From assembly GCF_002846495.1 (NCBI RefSeq), contig NZ_PJNE01000001.1, forward strand, positions 1 through 64,000: a stretch of 64,000 nt of DNA, given 5' to 3'. The stretch's first letter is position 1. Every line of letters starts with the position of its first letter. A program made the position numbers and the translations under genes. The notes below the pieces were generated by a model. It made no database searches, had not been told where the DNA came from, and saw only the letters and a list, made by a program, of their open reading frames with translations. Origin of the DNA: Phycicoccus duodecadis (GTDB lineage Bacteria; Actinomycetota; Actinomycetes; Actinomycetales; Dermatophilaceae). Below, in pieces: positions 24,536-36,696 of the stretch.

Positions 24536-26231
24536 TTCGCCTCCAGGTGTTCGGTCTGGGCGAGCTCGACGAGCTCCTCGTCGTCCTCGTGGAACTCGAG
24601 CTGGCGCCGCTTGCTCGGCACGATGCCCTCGGGCCGGAAGCGCATCATGATGACGAGCAGCAGCCCGAAGATCAGCAGCCGGTAGTCGTTGACCACGCGG
24701 GCCTTCTCGGGGAGCAGCTTCAGGATGGTGGCGCCGACCAGGACACCGGCGACGGTGCCCATGCCGCCGAGGACGACGGCGGCCAGCAGGAACGCGGACT
24801 CCAGGAAGATGTACTGGTCCGGGGTCACCGACGTGTCCTGGTGCGCCTTGATGGTCCCGGCGAGGCCGGCCAGCGAGGCGCCGACCGCGAACGCGAGCAG
24901 CTTGAGCCCGAACACGTTGACTCCCATGGCCTCGGCCGCCCGCTCGTCCTCGCGGATGGCGACCCAGCCGCGCCCGATCCGGCTGTCGTTGAGCCGGGTG
25001 AACACGAGGATGACGAACGCGATGAGCACCAGCAGCAGGAAGTAGTAGTTGCTGAAGCGCCCGAGGGGGATGCCGGCCAGGGTGTGCGTGGCCCCGAAGT
25101 CGAACCCGAAGAAGTTCAGGTCGGGGATGGCCGGGATGCCGTTGGGCCCGTTCGTGAGCTCGGGGCCGTTGTTGCCGTCGAGGTTGAACATGGCCAGGCG
25201 GAAGATCTCCCCGAAGCCCAGGGTGACGATCGCCAGGTAGTCACCGGAGACCCGCAGGGTCGGGGTGCCGATGATGAGGCCGAAGATCGAGGCGACCATC
25301 ATCCCGAGGAGCATGACGACCAGGAACGGCGGCTTCCAGCCGATGGTCGCGAAGGCCGACTGCGACAGCATCGCCCCGACGTAGGCGCCGGTGCCGAGGA
25401 AGGCGATGTAGCCGAGGTCCAGCAGGCCGGCGAGCCCGACGACGATGTTCAGCCCGAGTGCGGTCGCCGCGAAGATGAGGATCTGGGTGGCGATCGACAT
25501 GTTCGCGTCGGAGCCGTCCTGGGTGAACGGGAAGAGGAACGCCACGAGGAACGCGGCCAGCAGCAGCGGTCGCCGGTTGTTCTGCCCGATGAAGCCGACG
25601 TACCCGCCGAAGCCGGAGCCCAGCAGGGAGATCGCGACGGTCAGGATGACGATCAGGAGGCAGCCGAAGGTGGCGGCGTCGTCGATGTTCAGCGTGTACG
25701 CCGTGGTGAAGAGCAGCACGGCGAGGAGCACGACGATGATCGAGATCTCCTGCCAGCTCGCGAGCCGCGGCCAGGCGTGCACGTCCAGGTGCCGCGCGGG
25801 GGAGAGCAGCCCCGCGGCCAGGAGCAGCGCGGCGCCGACCAGGCCGACCCATCCGCCCTCGTTGACGTTGACCAGGCCGCCGGCCTGGTAGGCGATGGAG
25901 ATGAGGGCCGCGAGGACGAAGGCGAGCGAGCCGTACCCGAGGGCGCGCAGCCCGCGGCCCGGGTCGAGCCAGGCCGGCCGGCGCAGGAGCAGCAGCCCCA
26001 GCACGAGGCCCACGACGCCGACCACCATGGCGTAGATCTGGATGCCGGCCGGGTAGAAGCGGATGCTGAGGTCGCCCAGGACGCGGTCGTCGAAGGACCA
26101 CGACAGCAGGCCGCTGAGGAGCAGCAGCGCGCCGCCCGCGATGCCCAGCAGGGCCGCCCGGGAGCCGAAGCGGGTCTGCATCCGCTCGGTGCTCGACACG
26201 GGGGTCTCGCCCTCGGTCCTGTCGACGGTGC

Positions 26232-26235
<4 letters not shown>
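24532..26235 (-). CDS. livM: Branched-chain amino acid ABC permease LivM with a long N-terminal membrane extension
   Basis: Membrane subunit of the importer (567 aa, against roughly 320-430 in E. coli-type LivM). The C-terminal 330 residues are a standard LivM: ALGLNIVVGLAGLLDLGYIA, GDYLAIVTLGFGEIFRL and WVAIREDERAAEAMGVNVFG. The first 230 or so residues add about five further hydrophobic segments in two groups, including LLGIAGGALLLLSGLLSW and IQIYAMVVGVVGLVLGLLLL. The ATG at 26235 overlaps the livH stop (ATGA), which rules out the longer in-frame start. The extra membrane domain may be a lineage trait of Micrococcales. Confidence 0.9.
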
Positions 26236-27197
<962 letters not shown>

Positions 27198-27327
27198 CAC
27201 CGACCTCCTAGGGTGACGTGCTGGTGGGCTGGGGGGAGAGTAGCGGCTGCGTGACCTCACGGGAACAGGCCTCGGTCCGGGCGGCCTCGTGCGGGTGCTG
27301 CCGCCGGCCGACGCCGGGGCGTGAACG

Positions 27328-27370
27328 CCCGACGGCGGGGGCGGTCGGGTGGACCGTCCCCGCCGTCGGG
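27328..27370 (-). terminator. Hairpin between livK-type gene and livH
   Basis: Arms 27328-27346 and 27352-27370 pair over 19 positions with one mismatch or wobble and a 5-base loop. It follows the binding-protein gene on the minus strand and precedes livH, so partial termination here would make binding protein more abundant than the membrane complex. Confidence 0.65.
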
Positions 27371-27399
27371 GTGCTCATGACCCGAGGGTCACGAGCGGT

Positions 27400-28632
27400 T
27401 TACTTGAACTCCTCCGTGTTGACCGGCTTCCACGCGTCGCCGGTCACCTGGTAGACGGTGAGGACGCGGGAGGTCGTGTCGCCGTACTCGTCGAAGGCGA
27501 CTTTGCCGGTGACACCGTCGAACGAGACGTCGCTCATCGCCTTGACGGTCGCCTCACGGGCGGCGTCGGCCGAGGTGGCGTCCTTCAGCGAGACCTTGAG
27601 CGCGTTGATGATCGCGTTCGCGGCGTCGAAGGCGTAGGCACCGTAGGCCTCGTACGGCTCGGCGTAGCCGGCCTTCCCGTAGGAGGCCACGAAGTCCTTG
27701 GCCGAGGGCAGGGTGTCGGTCGGAGCGCCGATCGCGGTGGCGAGGTCGCCGTTGGCGGTGGCGCCGGCGAGCTTGATGAACTCGCCGGAGTAGACGCCGT
27801 CGCCGCCCATGAGCGGGACGTTGAGCCCGGCGGCCTTCATCTGCTGCGAGAAGGGAGCGCCCTGCGGGTACTCACCGCCGTAGTAGACGGCCTTGGGGTT
27901 GCTGGGCTTGATCTTGCTGATGACGGCGTCGTACTTGTCGTCGTCGGGGTTGATCGTCTCGGCGGCGACGATCTTGCCGCCGAGCTTGGTGTACTCCTTG
28001 GTGAAGGCCTCGACCAGGCCCTGGCCGTAGGTCTTCTTGTCGTGGACCGTCGCGACCTCCTTGATGCCGGCCTTGTCGAACAGGTAGCGCGCCGCGAAGG
28101 GGCCCTGGATCGAGTCGGTCGTGCAGGTACGGAAGTAGTTCGGGTACGAGCGCTTCGGAGCGGTCGCGAAGTCGGCGCCCTGGGTGAGCGACGGGTTGGT
28201 GTTGGCCGGCGAGACCATGGTGATGTTCGCCGAGGCGAGCACCGGCTGGACGCTCTGGGCGACCGAGCTGTTGAGGGTGCCGACGACACCCACGACGTCC
28301 TTGTCGGACGCCAGCTTCGTCGCGGCGTTCTTGCCGACGTCGGGGGTGGCCTGGTCGTCCTCGGCGGCGAGCTCGAGCTTCCAGCCCGGGATGGCGTTGG
28401 ACTCGTTGGCCTGCTTGATGGCGAGGTCGACAGAGTGCTCGATGCCCTTGCCGAGAGCGGCGAGGTCACCGGAGAGGGGCGCGATGACGCCGATCTTGGC
28501 GGTCTTGGTGTCGCCGGAACCGCCACCACTGCCGCCGTCGCTGCTGCTTCCGCCGCGCGTGCCACAACCGGCGAGCGCGAGCGAGGCCACGAGCAACGAG
28601 GCGCCAACGGCGACCACGGAACGCTGAGGCAC
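27400..28632 (-). CDS. Branched-chain amino acid-binding lipoprotein
   Basis: Periplasmic-binding-protein type 1 receptor of the Liv importer (410 aa), anchored outside the membrane. The signal peptide ends in a LALAGC lipobox with the cysteine at residue 23, followed by a Gly/Ser-rich linker. The mature part has KIGVIAPLSGDLAALGKGIE, VVGVVGTLNSSVAQSVQPVL and NYFRTCTTDSIQGPFAARYL, typical of LivJ/LivK. AGGAGG (28642-28637) lies 4 bases before the GTG at 28632. It is the first gene of the cluster and is followed by a hairpin. Confidence 0.92.
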   Translation of the reverse strand: MPQRSVVAVGASLLVASLALAGCGTRGGSSSDGGSGGGSGDTKTAKIGVIAPLSGDLAALGKGIEHSVDLAIKQANESNAIPGWKLELAAEDDQATPDVGKNAATKLASDKDVVGVVGTLNSSVAQSVQPVLASANITMVSPANTNPSLTQGADFATAPKRSYPNYFRTCTTDSIQGPFAARYLFDKAGIKEVATVHDKKTYGQGLVEAFTKEYTKLGGKIVAAETINPDDDKYDAVISKIKPSNPKAVYYGGEYPQGAPFSQQMKAAGLNVPLMGGDGVYSGEFIKLAGATANGDLATAIGAPTDTLPSAKDFVASYGKAGYAEPYEAYGAYAFDAANAIINALKVSLKDATSADAAREATVKAMSDVSFDGVTGKVAFDEYGDTTSRVLTVYQVTGDAWKPVNTEEFK

Positions 28633-28659
28633 GTTTCCTCCTGTAGGGATCTGTTCTGT

Positions 28660-28673
28660 GAGCACACGTGCTC
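28660..28673. promoter_or_regulatory. Small palindrome upstream of the Liv binding-protein gene
   Basis: GAGCAC, two bases, GTGCTC lies 28 bases upstream of the GTG start. It could be an operator half-site pair or a leader hairpin. I could not place the promoter itself with confidence. Confidence 0.3.
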
Positions 28674-28869
28674 GGGCCCGCGATGGCGGACACGGGGAAT
28701 GTATCCATCAGATCCTCCGGAGCCCAGCATTGGACGGACAACGGTGTCGAGTTGTTACCTGGCGCGCCCCGGCCCGGGCCCGCCGGGCGGTGTCCGGTGG
28801 CCCACAGCCGGCTCCCAGCCACGCTCGGGATACTGGTGCGGACCCAGGACCGGACGAGAGGCCAGAGCG

Positions 28870-29340
28870 ATGAGCAGCGAGCACGGCACCCCCCGCGAGC
28901 GCGAGTGCGCCTGCCTCAGCCGGCGACAGACCTTCCGGGCAGCCGGTGCCGTGGGGGCCGCGGTCGCGGGCGTCGGGATGCTGAGCGCCTGCGGGGAGGG
29001 CGGCCAAGTCGGCGCCGCGGCGGGCTCGGTGGCATCCGCCGCGGGCTCGGCGGCGTCCCAGGCGATCAGGGCCGCCGAGATCCCGGTGGGCGGCGGCAAG
29101 GTCTTCGAGTCCATCCAGGCCGTGGTCACCCAGCCGACCGCGGGGGAGTTCAAGGCGTTCTCCTCGGTGTGCACCCACGCGGGCTGTCAGGTGGGCTCGG
29201 TGCAGGACAACGTCATCACCTGCCCGTGCCACGGCAGCCAGTTCGACGCGGCCACCGGCGCCGTCAAGCAGGGCCCCGCTTCAGCGCCCCTGCCCGCGAA
29301 GTCCGTCAAGGTCAGCGGCGACGGCATCACCGTCACCTGA
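28870..29340 (+). CDS. Tat-exported Rieske (2Fe-2S) lipoprotein
   Basis: A 156-residue secreted Rieske protein. The N-terminus has the twin-arginine motif SRRQTF, a hydrophobic stretch and an LSAC lipobox with the acylated cysteine at residue 41. The cluster ligands are C101 and H103 in CTHAGC and C118 and H121 in CPCHGS. C106 and C120 are placed for the stabilising disulfide of bc1/b6f-type Rieske domains. No membrane helix or cytochrome gene accompanies it, so it is probably an orphan extracytoplasmic electron carrier. It has no obvious link to the Liv genes. GAGAGG (28856-28861) supports the ATG. Confidence 0.88.
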   Translation: MSSEHGTPRERECACLSRRQTFRAAGAVGAAVAGVGMLSACGEGGQVGAAAGSVASAAGSAASQAIRAAEIPVGGGKVFESIQAVVTQPTAGEFKAFSSVCTHAGCQVGSVQDNVITCPCHGSQFDAATGAVKQGPASAPLPAKSVKVSGDGITVT

Positions 29341-29348
29341 CCCCGACC

Positions 29349-29385
29349 TCCCACCCCCGATTCCCACCCCCGATTCCCACCCCCA
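29349..29385 (+). repeat. 13-base tandem repeat after the Rieske gene
   Basis: The unit TCCCACCCCCGAT is present 2.8 times at 29349-29361, 29362-29374 and 29375-29384, immediately after the Rieske stop codon. It is strongly strand-asymmetric in C over G. Confidence 0.8.
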
Positions 29386-29413
29386 ACCTCGTCCCGAGCC
29401 CCACCGTCCCCGG

Positions 29414-29438
29414 CTTTTCGGGGTGACCCCGAAAAGCT
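29414..29438 (+). repeat. 25-base repeat, copy 1, also a hairpin terminator
   Basis: A 25-base sequence beginning CTTTTCGGGGT and ending ACCCCGAAAAGCT. With the preceding G it forms a 12-bp perfect stem around one base (29413-29437). The T-rich outer arm makes it resemble an intrinsic terminator of the Rieske gene. An identical, same-orientation copy lies at 30640-30664. Confidence 0.8.
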
Positions 29439-29445
29439 CACCAGG

Positions 29446-29488
29446 CAAGACCTGGCAGGTCTTGTCCGGACGGCGAGGTCTTGTCTCG
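29446..29488 (+). repeat. Repeats of an AGGTCTTGTC motif
   Basis: CAAGACCTG (29446-29454), one base, CAGGTCTTG (29456-29464) is a perfect palindrome. GAGGTCTTGTCTCG follows at 29475-29488. Related copies occur at 30588-30597 (inverted) and 30622-30635. Confidence 0.65.
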
Positions 29489-29592
29489 GCACGCGAGAGC
29501 CGGCGACCTCGCCGGTCGTCCACAGGCCATGGTCGCGGGGCGCTTCGTCCACAGGTCGCCGCACGGCTCTGGATGCAGCGGAAGGACCCGTC

Positions 29593-29598
29593 CAGAGT
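29593..29598 (+). promoter_or_regulatory. -10 element CAGAGT of the AbiEi/DUF559 gene, leaderless
   Basis: CAGAGT lies 6 bases before the ATG at 29605. Confidence 0.45.
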
Positions 29599-29604
29599 GA
29601 CGGC

Positions 29605-30522
29605 ATGGATGATCTGAGCCTCCTCGCACACTTGCACGACGGCGTGTTCACGACCGCCGAGGCCACTCGGCTCGGGGTCTGCGGCGAGGTGCTGCAGCGT
29701 GCCGTGCGTGCGGGGAGCATCCGGCGTCTCGCCCGTGGGCTCTACGCCGCGGGGGAGCGCCCGGACTCGTCCGAGGGCCGGCATCTGGAGCTGTGTCGGG
29801 CGCTGAGGCTCGAGTACCCGGACGCCGTCCTGGGAGGTCGGTCCGCGGTGGTCGCCCACGGGCTCCCGGTGTGGGGCGTCCCGCTCGCCTCGGCCCTGTT
29901 GCTGCGGCCTGTCGAGCGGCAGGTCCGCCGGAGCGGCGCGACCGTCCGCCCTTTGTCGCCGGTGGTCGGCACCGTCGACACGGCGGTGGGGCCGGCGACG
30001 ACGCCGGCGTCCGCCGTCGTGCAGGTGGCGCTCGACCACGGATGCCCCGCCGCCGTCGTGTGCGCCGACGCGGCCCTGCATCGCGGTCTGCTGTCGAGGG
30101 AGGCTCTCGTGGCAGAGGTCTCCGAACGTGGCGGCCACCGCCACATCCAGCGCGCGCTGGCGATGATGGCGTTCGCCGACGGGACGTCCGAGAGCCCGGG
30201 GGAGAGTCGTCTGCGGGTGACGCTGAGCGCGGCGGGCTTCGAGCTCGAGCCGCAGTTCGCCGTGTGGGATGTCGACGGCGAGCTCGTCGGTCGCGCCGAC
30301 TTCCGCGTCGCCGGGACCCGGGTGCTGATCGAGTTCGACGGGGTCGTGAAGTACATCGACGGCGGCGTCGACGCCCTCGTGCGGGAGAAGCGGCGGGAGG
30401 ACCGGCTGCGGGCTCTCGGATGGGTCGTCGTGCGGGTCACCTGGGCGGAGCTGGCCGACCCGGCGCGGCTCTTCGCGATCGTACGCCGAGCCCTGGCACT
30501 GGCTGCGGCGTCGGCGGCGTGA
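29605..30522 (+). CDS. AbiEi-like winged-helix protein with a DUF559 nuclease-fold domain
   Basis: A 305-residue two-domain protein. The N-terminus (FTTAEATRLGVCGEVLQRAV, IRRLARGLYA) is a winged helix like the AbiEi antitoxin of type IV toxin-antitoxin systems. The C-terminus (SPGESRLRVTLSAAGFELEP, GELVGRADFRV, VLIEFDGVVKY, KRREDRLRALGWVVVRVTW) is a DUF559/Vsr-like PD-(D/E)XK fold with plausible catalytic D, E and K positions. No AbiEii-type toxin gene is adjacent. Such stand-alone genes are frequent in actinobacteria and their role is unknown. Its GC-rich codon use is similar to the neighbours, but it is bracketed by 25-base repeats. Confidence 0.75.
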   Translation: MDDLSLLAHLHDGVFTTAEATRLGVCGEVLQRAVRAGSIRRLARGLYAAGERPDSSEGRHLELCRALRLEYPDAVLGGRSAVVAHGLPVWGVPLASALLLRPVERQVRRSGATVRPLSPVVGTVDTAVGPATTPASAVVQVALDHGCPAAVVCADAALHRGLLSREALVAEVSERGGHRHIQRALAMMAFADGTSESPGESRLRVTLSAAGFELEPQFAVWDVDGELVGRADFRVAGTRVLIEFDGVVKYIDGGVDALVREKRREDRLRALGWVVVRVTWAELADPARLFAIVRRALALAAASAA

Positions 30523-30587
30523 CGCAGAACCGCGAGGCGCGGGCCGGGGAGTGGCGCCGCCGGTCGGCGGTGCGAGCCGGCTGAGGT

Positions 30588-30635
30588 CGAGACAAGAGCT
30601 CCTGCAGGAGACCCCGGCTGCCAGGTCTTGTCTCG
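30588..30635 (+). repeat. Inverted pair of the TCTTGTCTCG motif
   Basis: CGAGACAAGA (30588-30597) and TCTTGTCTCG (30626-30635) are perfect inverted copies 28 bases apart. Between them lies a second palindrome, CTCCTGCAGGAG. The structure could fold as a branched hairpin in RNA. Confidence 0.65.
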
Positions 30636-30639
30636 TGGC

Positions 30640-30664
30640 CTTTTCGGGGTGACCCCGAAAAGCT
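30640..30664 (+). repeat. 25-base repeat, copy 2, hairpin downstream of the AbiEi/DUF559 gene
   Basis: Identical to 29414-29438 and in the same orientation. It sits 118 bases after the AbiEi/DUF559 stop and 46 before uvrC, where it can act as a terminator. Confidence 0.8.
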
Positions 30665-30696
30665 GAGGCGGGGGAGGGGGTGTCGGGGGCGCGGCA

Positions 30697-30702
30697 TAGG
30701 CT
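30697..30702 (+). promoter_or_regulatory. -10 element TAGGCT of uvrC, leaderless
   Basis: TAGGCT lies 7 bases before the GTG at 30710. Confidence 0.55.
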
Positions 30703-30709
30703 CGGGTGC

Positions 30710-32650
30710 GTGGCAGATCCGTCGACGTACCGTCCCCGTCCGGGTGAGATCCCGACGGACCCGGGCGTCTACCGCTTCCGCGACAAGGACGGGCGCGTCA
30801 TCTACGTCGGCAAGGCCAAGAACCTGCGCCAGCGGCTGTCGTCGTACTTCCAGGACATCTCGGCCCTGCACCACCGCACGGCCCGGATGGTGCGCACCGG
30901 GGCCAGCGTCGAGTGGACCGTGGTCACCACCGAGGTCGAGGCCCTCCAGCTCGAGTACGCGTGGATCAAGGAGTTCGACCCGCGGTTCAACGTCAAGTAC
31001 CGCGACGACAAGTCCTACCCCTACCTCGCCGTCACCATGGCCGACGAGTTCCCCCGGGCCATGGTCATGCGCGGGGCCAAGAAGAAGGGCACCCGCTACT
31101 TCGGGCCCTACGCGCACGCGTGGGCCATCCGCGAGACCCTCGACCTCGCCATGCGGGTCTTCCCGATGCGCACCTGCACCACGGGTGTCTTCAAGCGCGC
31201 CGGGCAGGTGGGGCGCCCCTGCCTGCTGGGCTACATCGACAAGTGCAGCGCGCCCTGCGTCGGCCGGGTCGACGCCGCCCACCACCGCGACATCGCCGAG
31301 GACTTCTGCGACTTCATGGCGGGCAACAGCGGCCGCTTCCTGGGCCGGCTCACCACCGACATGCGCCAGGCCGCGGCCGAGCTCGACTTCGAGCGCGCCG
31401 CCCGGCTCCGCGACGACATCGGCGCCCTCGAGCGCGTGCTCGAGAAGTCGGCCGTGGTCCTGCCCGACGCCACCGATGCGGACGTGTTCGGCCTGGCCGA
31501 GGACGAGCTCGAGGTCGCGGTCCAGCTCTTCCACGTGCGGGGCGGCCGGGTGCGCGGCCAGCGCGGATGGGTCGCGGAGCGCGACGCCGAGACCACCCCC
31601 GACGTCGTCGAGCACCTCCTCCTGCAGGTCTACGGCGACGAGTCCGGCGAGGGCGTGCCGCGCGAGGTGCTCGTGCCCGTCCTGCCGGACGACGAGGAGG
31701 CCGTCTCGGGCTGGCTCAGCGGGCTCAAGGGCAGCCGCGTCCAGGTTCGCGTCCCGCAGCGCGGCGACAAGCGGACCCTGATGGAGACCGTGGCGCGCAA
31801 CGCCTCCCAGAGCCTCGCCCGCCACAAGGTCACCCGCGCCGGCGACCTCACCACCCGCAGCCAGGCCCTCCAGCAGCTCCAGGAGACCCTCGGCCTCGAG
31901 GACGCCCCGCTGCGCATCGAGTGCTTCGACATCAGCCACGTGCAGGGCACCCAGGTCGTCGGCTCGATGGTGGTCTTCGAGGACGGCCTGCCCCGCAAGT
32001 CCGAGTACCGACGCTTCATCGTGCGCGGCGACGAGAACGGCGTCAGCGACGACACGGCGGCGATGCACGAGGTCCTCACCCGCCGCTTCCGCCGCGGCCG
32101 CAAGGAGGCCGAGGAGCACGAGCGCGACGTCGCCGAGGGCCGTGAGCGCCCCACCCGCTTCGCCTACCAGCCCAACCTCGTCGTCGTCGACGGCGGCCTG
32201 CCGCAGGTCAACGCGGCCGCCCGCGCCCTCGAGGAGGTCGGGGTCGTCGACGTCGCGGTCGTCGGGCTCGCCAAGCGCCTCGAGGAGGTCTGGGTCCCCG
32301 GCGAGGACTACCCCCTGGTGCTGCCGCGCACCAGCGAGGGCCTCTACCTGCTGCAGCGCCTGCGCGACGAGGCGCACCGCTTCGCCATCACCTTCCACCG
32401 CCAGCGCCGCTCGAAGGCGATGACGGCCAGCGCCCTCGACGGCGTGCCCGGGCTGGGCGAGAAGCGGCGCCAGGCGCTGCTCAAGCGGTTCGGCTCGGTC
32501 AAGCGCATCCGCGAGGCGACCGTCGACGAGCTCGCCGACGTTCCGGGCATCGGGCCTGCGCTGGCGGCGGTCGTTGCGGCAGAGTTGGGGTCGGCCGACC
32601 CGGGCACCCCGGCGGTCGACCCCGCGACCGGCGAGGTCATCGGCGACTGA
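30710..32650 (+). CDS. uvrC: Excinuclease ABC subunit UvrC
   Basis: Dual-incision nuclease of nucleotide excision repair (646 aa). The N-terminal GIY-YIG domain ([20 protein letters not shown]) makes the 3' cut. A Cys cluster ([18 protein letters not shown]) and a UVR motif ([14 protein letters not shown]) follow. The RNase H-like domain for the 5' cut contains [20 protein letters not shown] and [16 protein letters not shown], and paired helix-hairpin-helix motifs close the protein ([28 protein letters not shown]). The GTG at 30710 is fixed by TAGGCT 7 bases upstream. rapZ, yvcK and whiA follow, the conserved actinobacterial order. Confidence 0.97.
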   Translation: MADPSTYRPRPGEIPTDPGVYRFRDKDGRVIYVGKAKNLRQRLSSYFQDISALHHRTARMVRTGASVEWTVVTTEVEALQLEYAWIKEFDPRFNVKYRDDKSYPYLAVTMADEFPRAMVMRGAKKKGTRYFGPYAHAWAIRETLDLAMRVFPMRTCTTGVFKRAGQVGRPCLLGYIDKCSAPCVGRVDAAHHRDIAEDFCDFMAGNSGRFLGRLTTDMRQAAAELDFERAARLRDDIGALERVLEKSAVVLPDATDADVFGLAEDELEVAVQLFHVRGGRVRGQRGWVAERDAETTPDVVEHLLLQVYGDESGEGVPREVLVPVLPDDEEAVSGWLSGLKGSRVQVRVPQRGDKRTLMETVARNASQSLARHKVTRAGDLTTRSQALQQLQETLGLEDAPLRIECFDISHVQGTQVVGSMVVFEDGLPRKSEYRRFIVRGDENGVSDDTAAMHEVLTRRFRRGRKEAEEHERDVAEGRERPTRFAYQPNLVVVDGGLPQVNAAARALEEVGVVDVAVVGLAKRLEEVWVPGEDYPLVLPRTSEGLYLLQRLRDEAHRFAITFHRQRRSKAMTASALDGVPGLGEKRRQALLKRFGSVKRIREATVDELADVPGIGPALAAVVAAELGSADPGTPAVDPATGEVIGD

Positions 32651-32662
32651 AGGAGCACCCTC

Positions 32663-33559
32663 GTGGACCAGGCACCGGCGGCGCCGGCGGACCGGGCGGA
32701 CTTCCTGGTGGTCACGGGGATGAGCGGAGCGGGTCGCTCGACCGCCGCCAACGTCCTCGAGGACCACGGCTGGTACGTGGTCGACAACCTCCCGCCGCAG
32801 CTGATCCCGGCGATGGGGGTGCTGGCGTCGCAGGCCCGTGACGCCGGGCGCAGCGACCTGCGGATCGCCGCGGTCGTCGACGTCCGCGCCCGCCCGTTCA
32901 GCGGTGAGCTGCGCGACGGCCTGGCCGCCATCCGTGAGCACGGCTGGCGCCCGCAGCTGATGTTCCTCGACGCCACCGACGAGGCGCTGGTGCGGCGCTT
33001 CGAGAGTGTCCGGCGGCCCCATCCCCTGCAGGGCGAGGGGCGCCTGCTCGACGGCATCCAGGCCGAACGCGAGCTGCTCGGCGACCTGCGGGCCGAGGCG
33101 CAGGTCGTCATCGACACCTCCGGGCTCAACGTGCACCAGCTCGGCCGCAAGCTGACGCCCATCGTCGGCGTCATCGGCGGCCCCAGCCTGCGCCTCGCCG
33201 TGATGTCGTTCGGCTTCAAGTACGGCGTCCCGCTCGACGCCGACTTCGTCTTCGACATGCGCTTCCTGCCCAACCCCTTCTGGGTCCCCGAGCTGCGCCC
33301 CCTGACCGGCGTCGACGCGCCCGTCGCGGAGTGGGTGATGGGCCAGGAGGGCGCGGTGCCGTTCGTCGACCGCGTCGTCGAGCTCATGACGCCGGTGACC
33401 GAGGGCTACCTGCGCGAGGGGCGCCGCTACGCCACCGTCGCCGTCGGCTGCACCGGCGGCAAGCACCGCTCGGTGGCGGTGGCCGAGGCGCTGTCGGCGC
33501 GGCTGGGCGGTGACCAGGTCGCCACCTTCGTGGTGCACCGCGACCTGGGGCGCGAGTGA
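32663..33559 (+). CDS. rapZ: RNase adapter / nucleotide-binding protein RapZ (YvcJ)
   Basis: P-loop protein of 298 residues that in E. coli guides RNase E to the small RNA GlmZ and so tunes cell-wall amino-sugar supply. In Gram-positives it hydrolyses GTP or ATP and the target is less clear. The P-loop is GMSGAGRS (residues 19-26), with Arg replacing the usual Lys, as in mycobacterial homologues. The C-terminal domain shows [34 protein letters not shown] and [15 protein letters not shown] (32650-32655) sits 7 bases before the GTG. The stop overlaps yvcK (GTGA). Confidence 0.94.
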   Translation: MDQAPAAPADRADFLVVTGMSGAGRSTAANVLEDHGWYVVDNLPPQLIPAMGVLASQARDAGRSDLRIAAVVDVRARPFSGELRDGLAAIREHGWRPQLMFLDATDEALVRRFESVRRPHPLQGEGRLLDGIQAERELLGDLRAEAQVVIDTSGLNVHQLGRKLTPIVGVIGGPSLRLAVMSFGFKYGVPLDADFVFDMRFLPNPFWVPELRPLTGVDAPVAEWVMGQEGAVPFVDRVVELMTPVTEGYLREGRRYATVAVGCTGGKHRSVAVAEALSARLGGDQVATFVVHRDLGRE

Positions 33560-34512
33560 GCGGCCCCGCCGTCGCCGCGCTCGGCGGCGGCCACGGCCTC
33601 GCGGCCACCCTGACGGCCCTGCGCTTCGTCACCGACGACATCACCGCGGTGGTCACCGTCGCCGACGACGGCGGCTCCAGCGGCCGGCTGCGCGAGGAGT
33701 TCGGGGTCCTCCCGCCGGGCGACCTGCGGATGGCGCTGGCCGCGCTCTGCAGCGACAGCGAGTGGGGCCACACCTGGCGCGACGTGCTGCAGCACCGCTT
33801 CGCGGGCGACGGCCCGCTCGGCGGGCACGCGCTGGGCAACCTGCTCATCGTCGCGCTCTGGGAGCTGCACGAGGACCCGGTGGCCGGCCTCGACCTCGTG
33901 GGGCGGCTGCTGCAGGCCCAGGGCCGGGTGCTGCCTGCCGCCGCCGTGCCCCTGGCGATCGAGGCCGACGTCAGCGGGCTGGTCGAGGGCGACCCCGAGG
34001 CCCGCACCGTCGTGCGCGGCCAGGCGCAGGTCGCCGCCACCCCGGGCCGGGTCGAGCACGTCCGCCTCGTCCCGGCCGACCCGCCCGCCTACCCCGAGTC
34101 GGTGGCCGCCATCCGCGCCGCCGACTGGGTGCTGCTGGGCCCCGGCTCGTGGTTCACGTCGGTCACCACCCACCTGCTGGTGCCGGAGGTCCGCGAGGCC
34201 CTCCAGGTCACCCGGGCCCGCCGCCTGCTGGTGCTCAACCTCGACCCCGGGTCGGGCGAGACGGCGGGCTTCAGCGCCGCCCGCCACCTGGAGTCCTTCG
34301 CCGCGATGGCGCCCGGCCTCCGCCTCGACGGCGTGCTGGCCGACCCCGGCGCGGTCGACGACGAGCCGGCCCTCGTCGAGACCGCAGCCCGGCTGGGCGC
34401 GGTGCTCCACGTGATGCCGGTGGCGGGCCGCCACGCCCACGGCGAGCACGACCCGCTGCGCTACGCCGCGGCCCTTCGGGACATCCTGTACAGCCCACGA
34501 CCCACCTCCTGA
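33556..34512 (+). CDS. yvcK: YvcK/CofD-like gluconeogenesis factor
   Basis: A 318-residue UDP-GlcNAc-binding protein of the YvcK branch of the CofD-like superfamily. It is needed for growth on gluconeogenic carbon and for cell-wall homeostasis in Bacillus and mycobacteria (CuvA). The nucleotide-binding start reads [18 protein letters not shown], then [32 protein letters not shown] and [17 protein letters not shown]. The GTG start overlaps the rapZ stop. It is not the F420 lactyl-transferase itself, because it lies in the rapZ-whiA context and has the YvcK-specific [10 protein letters not shown] motif. Confidence 0.93.
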   Translation: MSGPAVAALGGGHGLAATLTALRFVTDDITAVVTVADDGGSSGRLREEFGVLPPGDLRMALAALCSDSEWGHTWRDVLQHRFAGDGPLGGHALGNLLIVALWELHEDPVAGLDLVGRLLQAQGRVLPAAAVPLAIEADVSGLVEGDPEARTVVRGQAQVAATPGRVEHVRLVPADPPAYPESVAAIRAADWVLLGPGSWFTSVTTHLLVPEVREALQVTRARRLLVLNLDPGSGETAGFSAARHLESFAAMAPGLRLDGVLADPGAVDDEPALVETAARLGAVLHVMPVAGRHAHGEHDPLRYAAALRDILYSPRPTS

Positions 34513-34519
34513 CGCGTGG

Positions 34520-34525
34520 CAGGAT
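34520..34525 (+). promoter_or_regulatory. -10 element CAGGAT of whiA, leaderless
   Basis: CAGGAT lies 7 bases before the ATG at 34533. Confidence 0.45.
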
Positions 34526-34532
34526 GACGCGC

Positions 34533-36675
<2,143 letters not shown>

Positions 36676-36696
36676 GGACCGGAGACCGGTTCCCTG

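Noticed and set aside
29605..30522. A complete type IV toxin-antitoxin pair
   Set aside because: Only the AbiEi-like part is present. Neither neighbour encodes an AbiEii-like nucleotidyltransferase.
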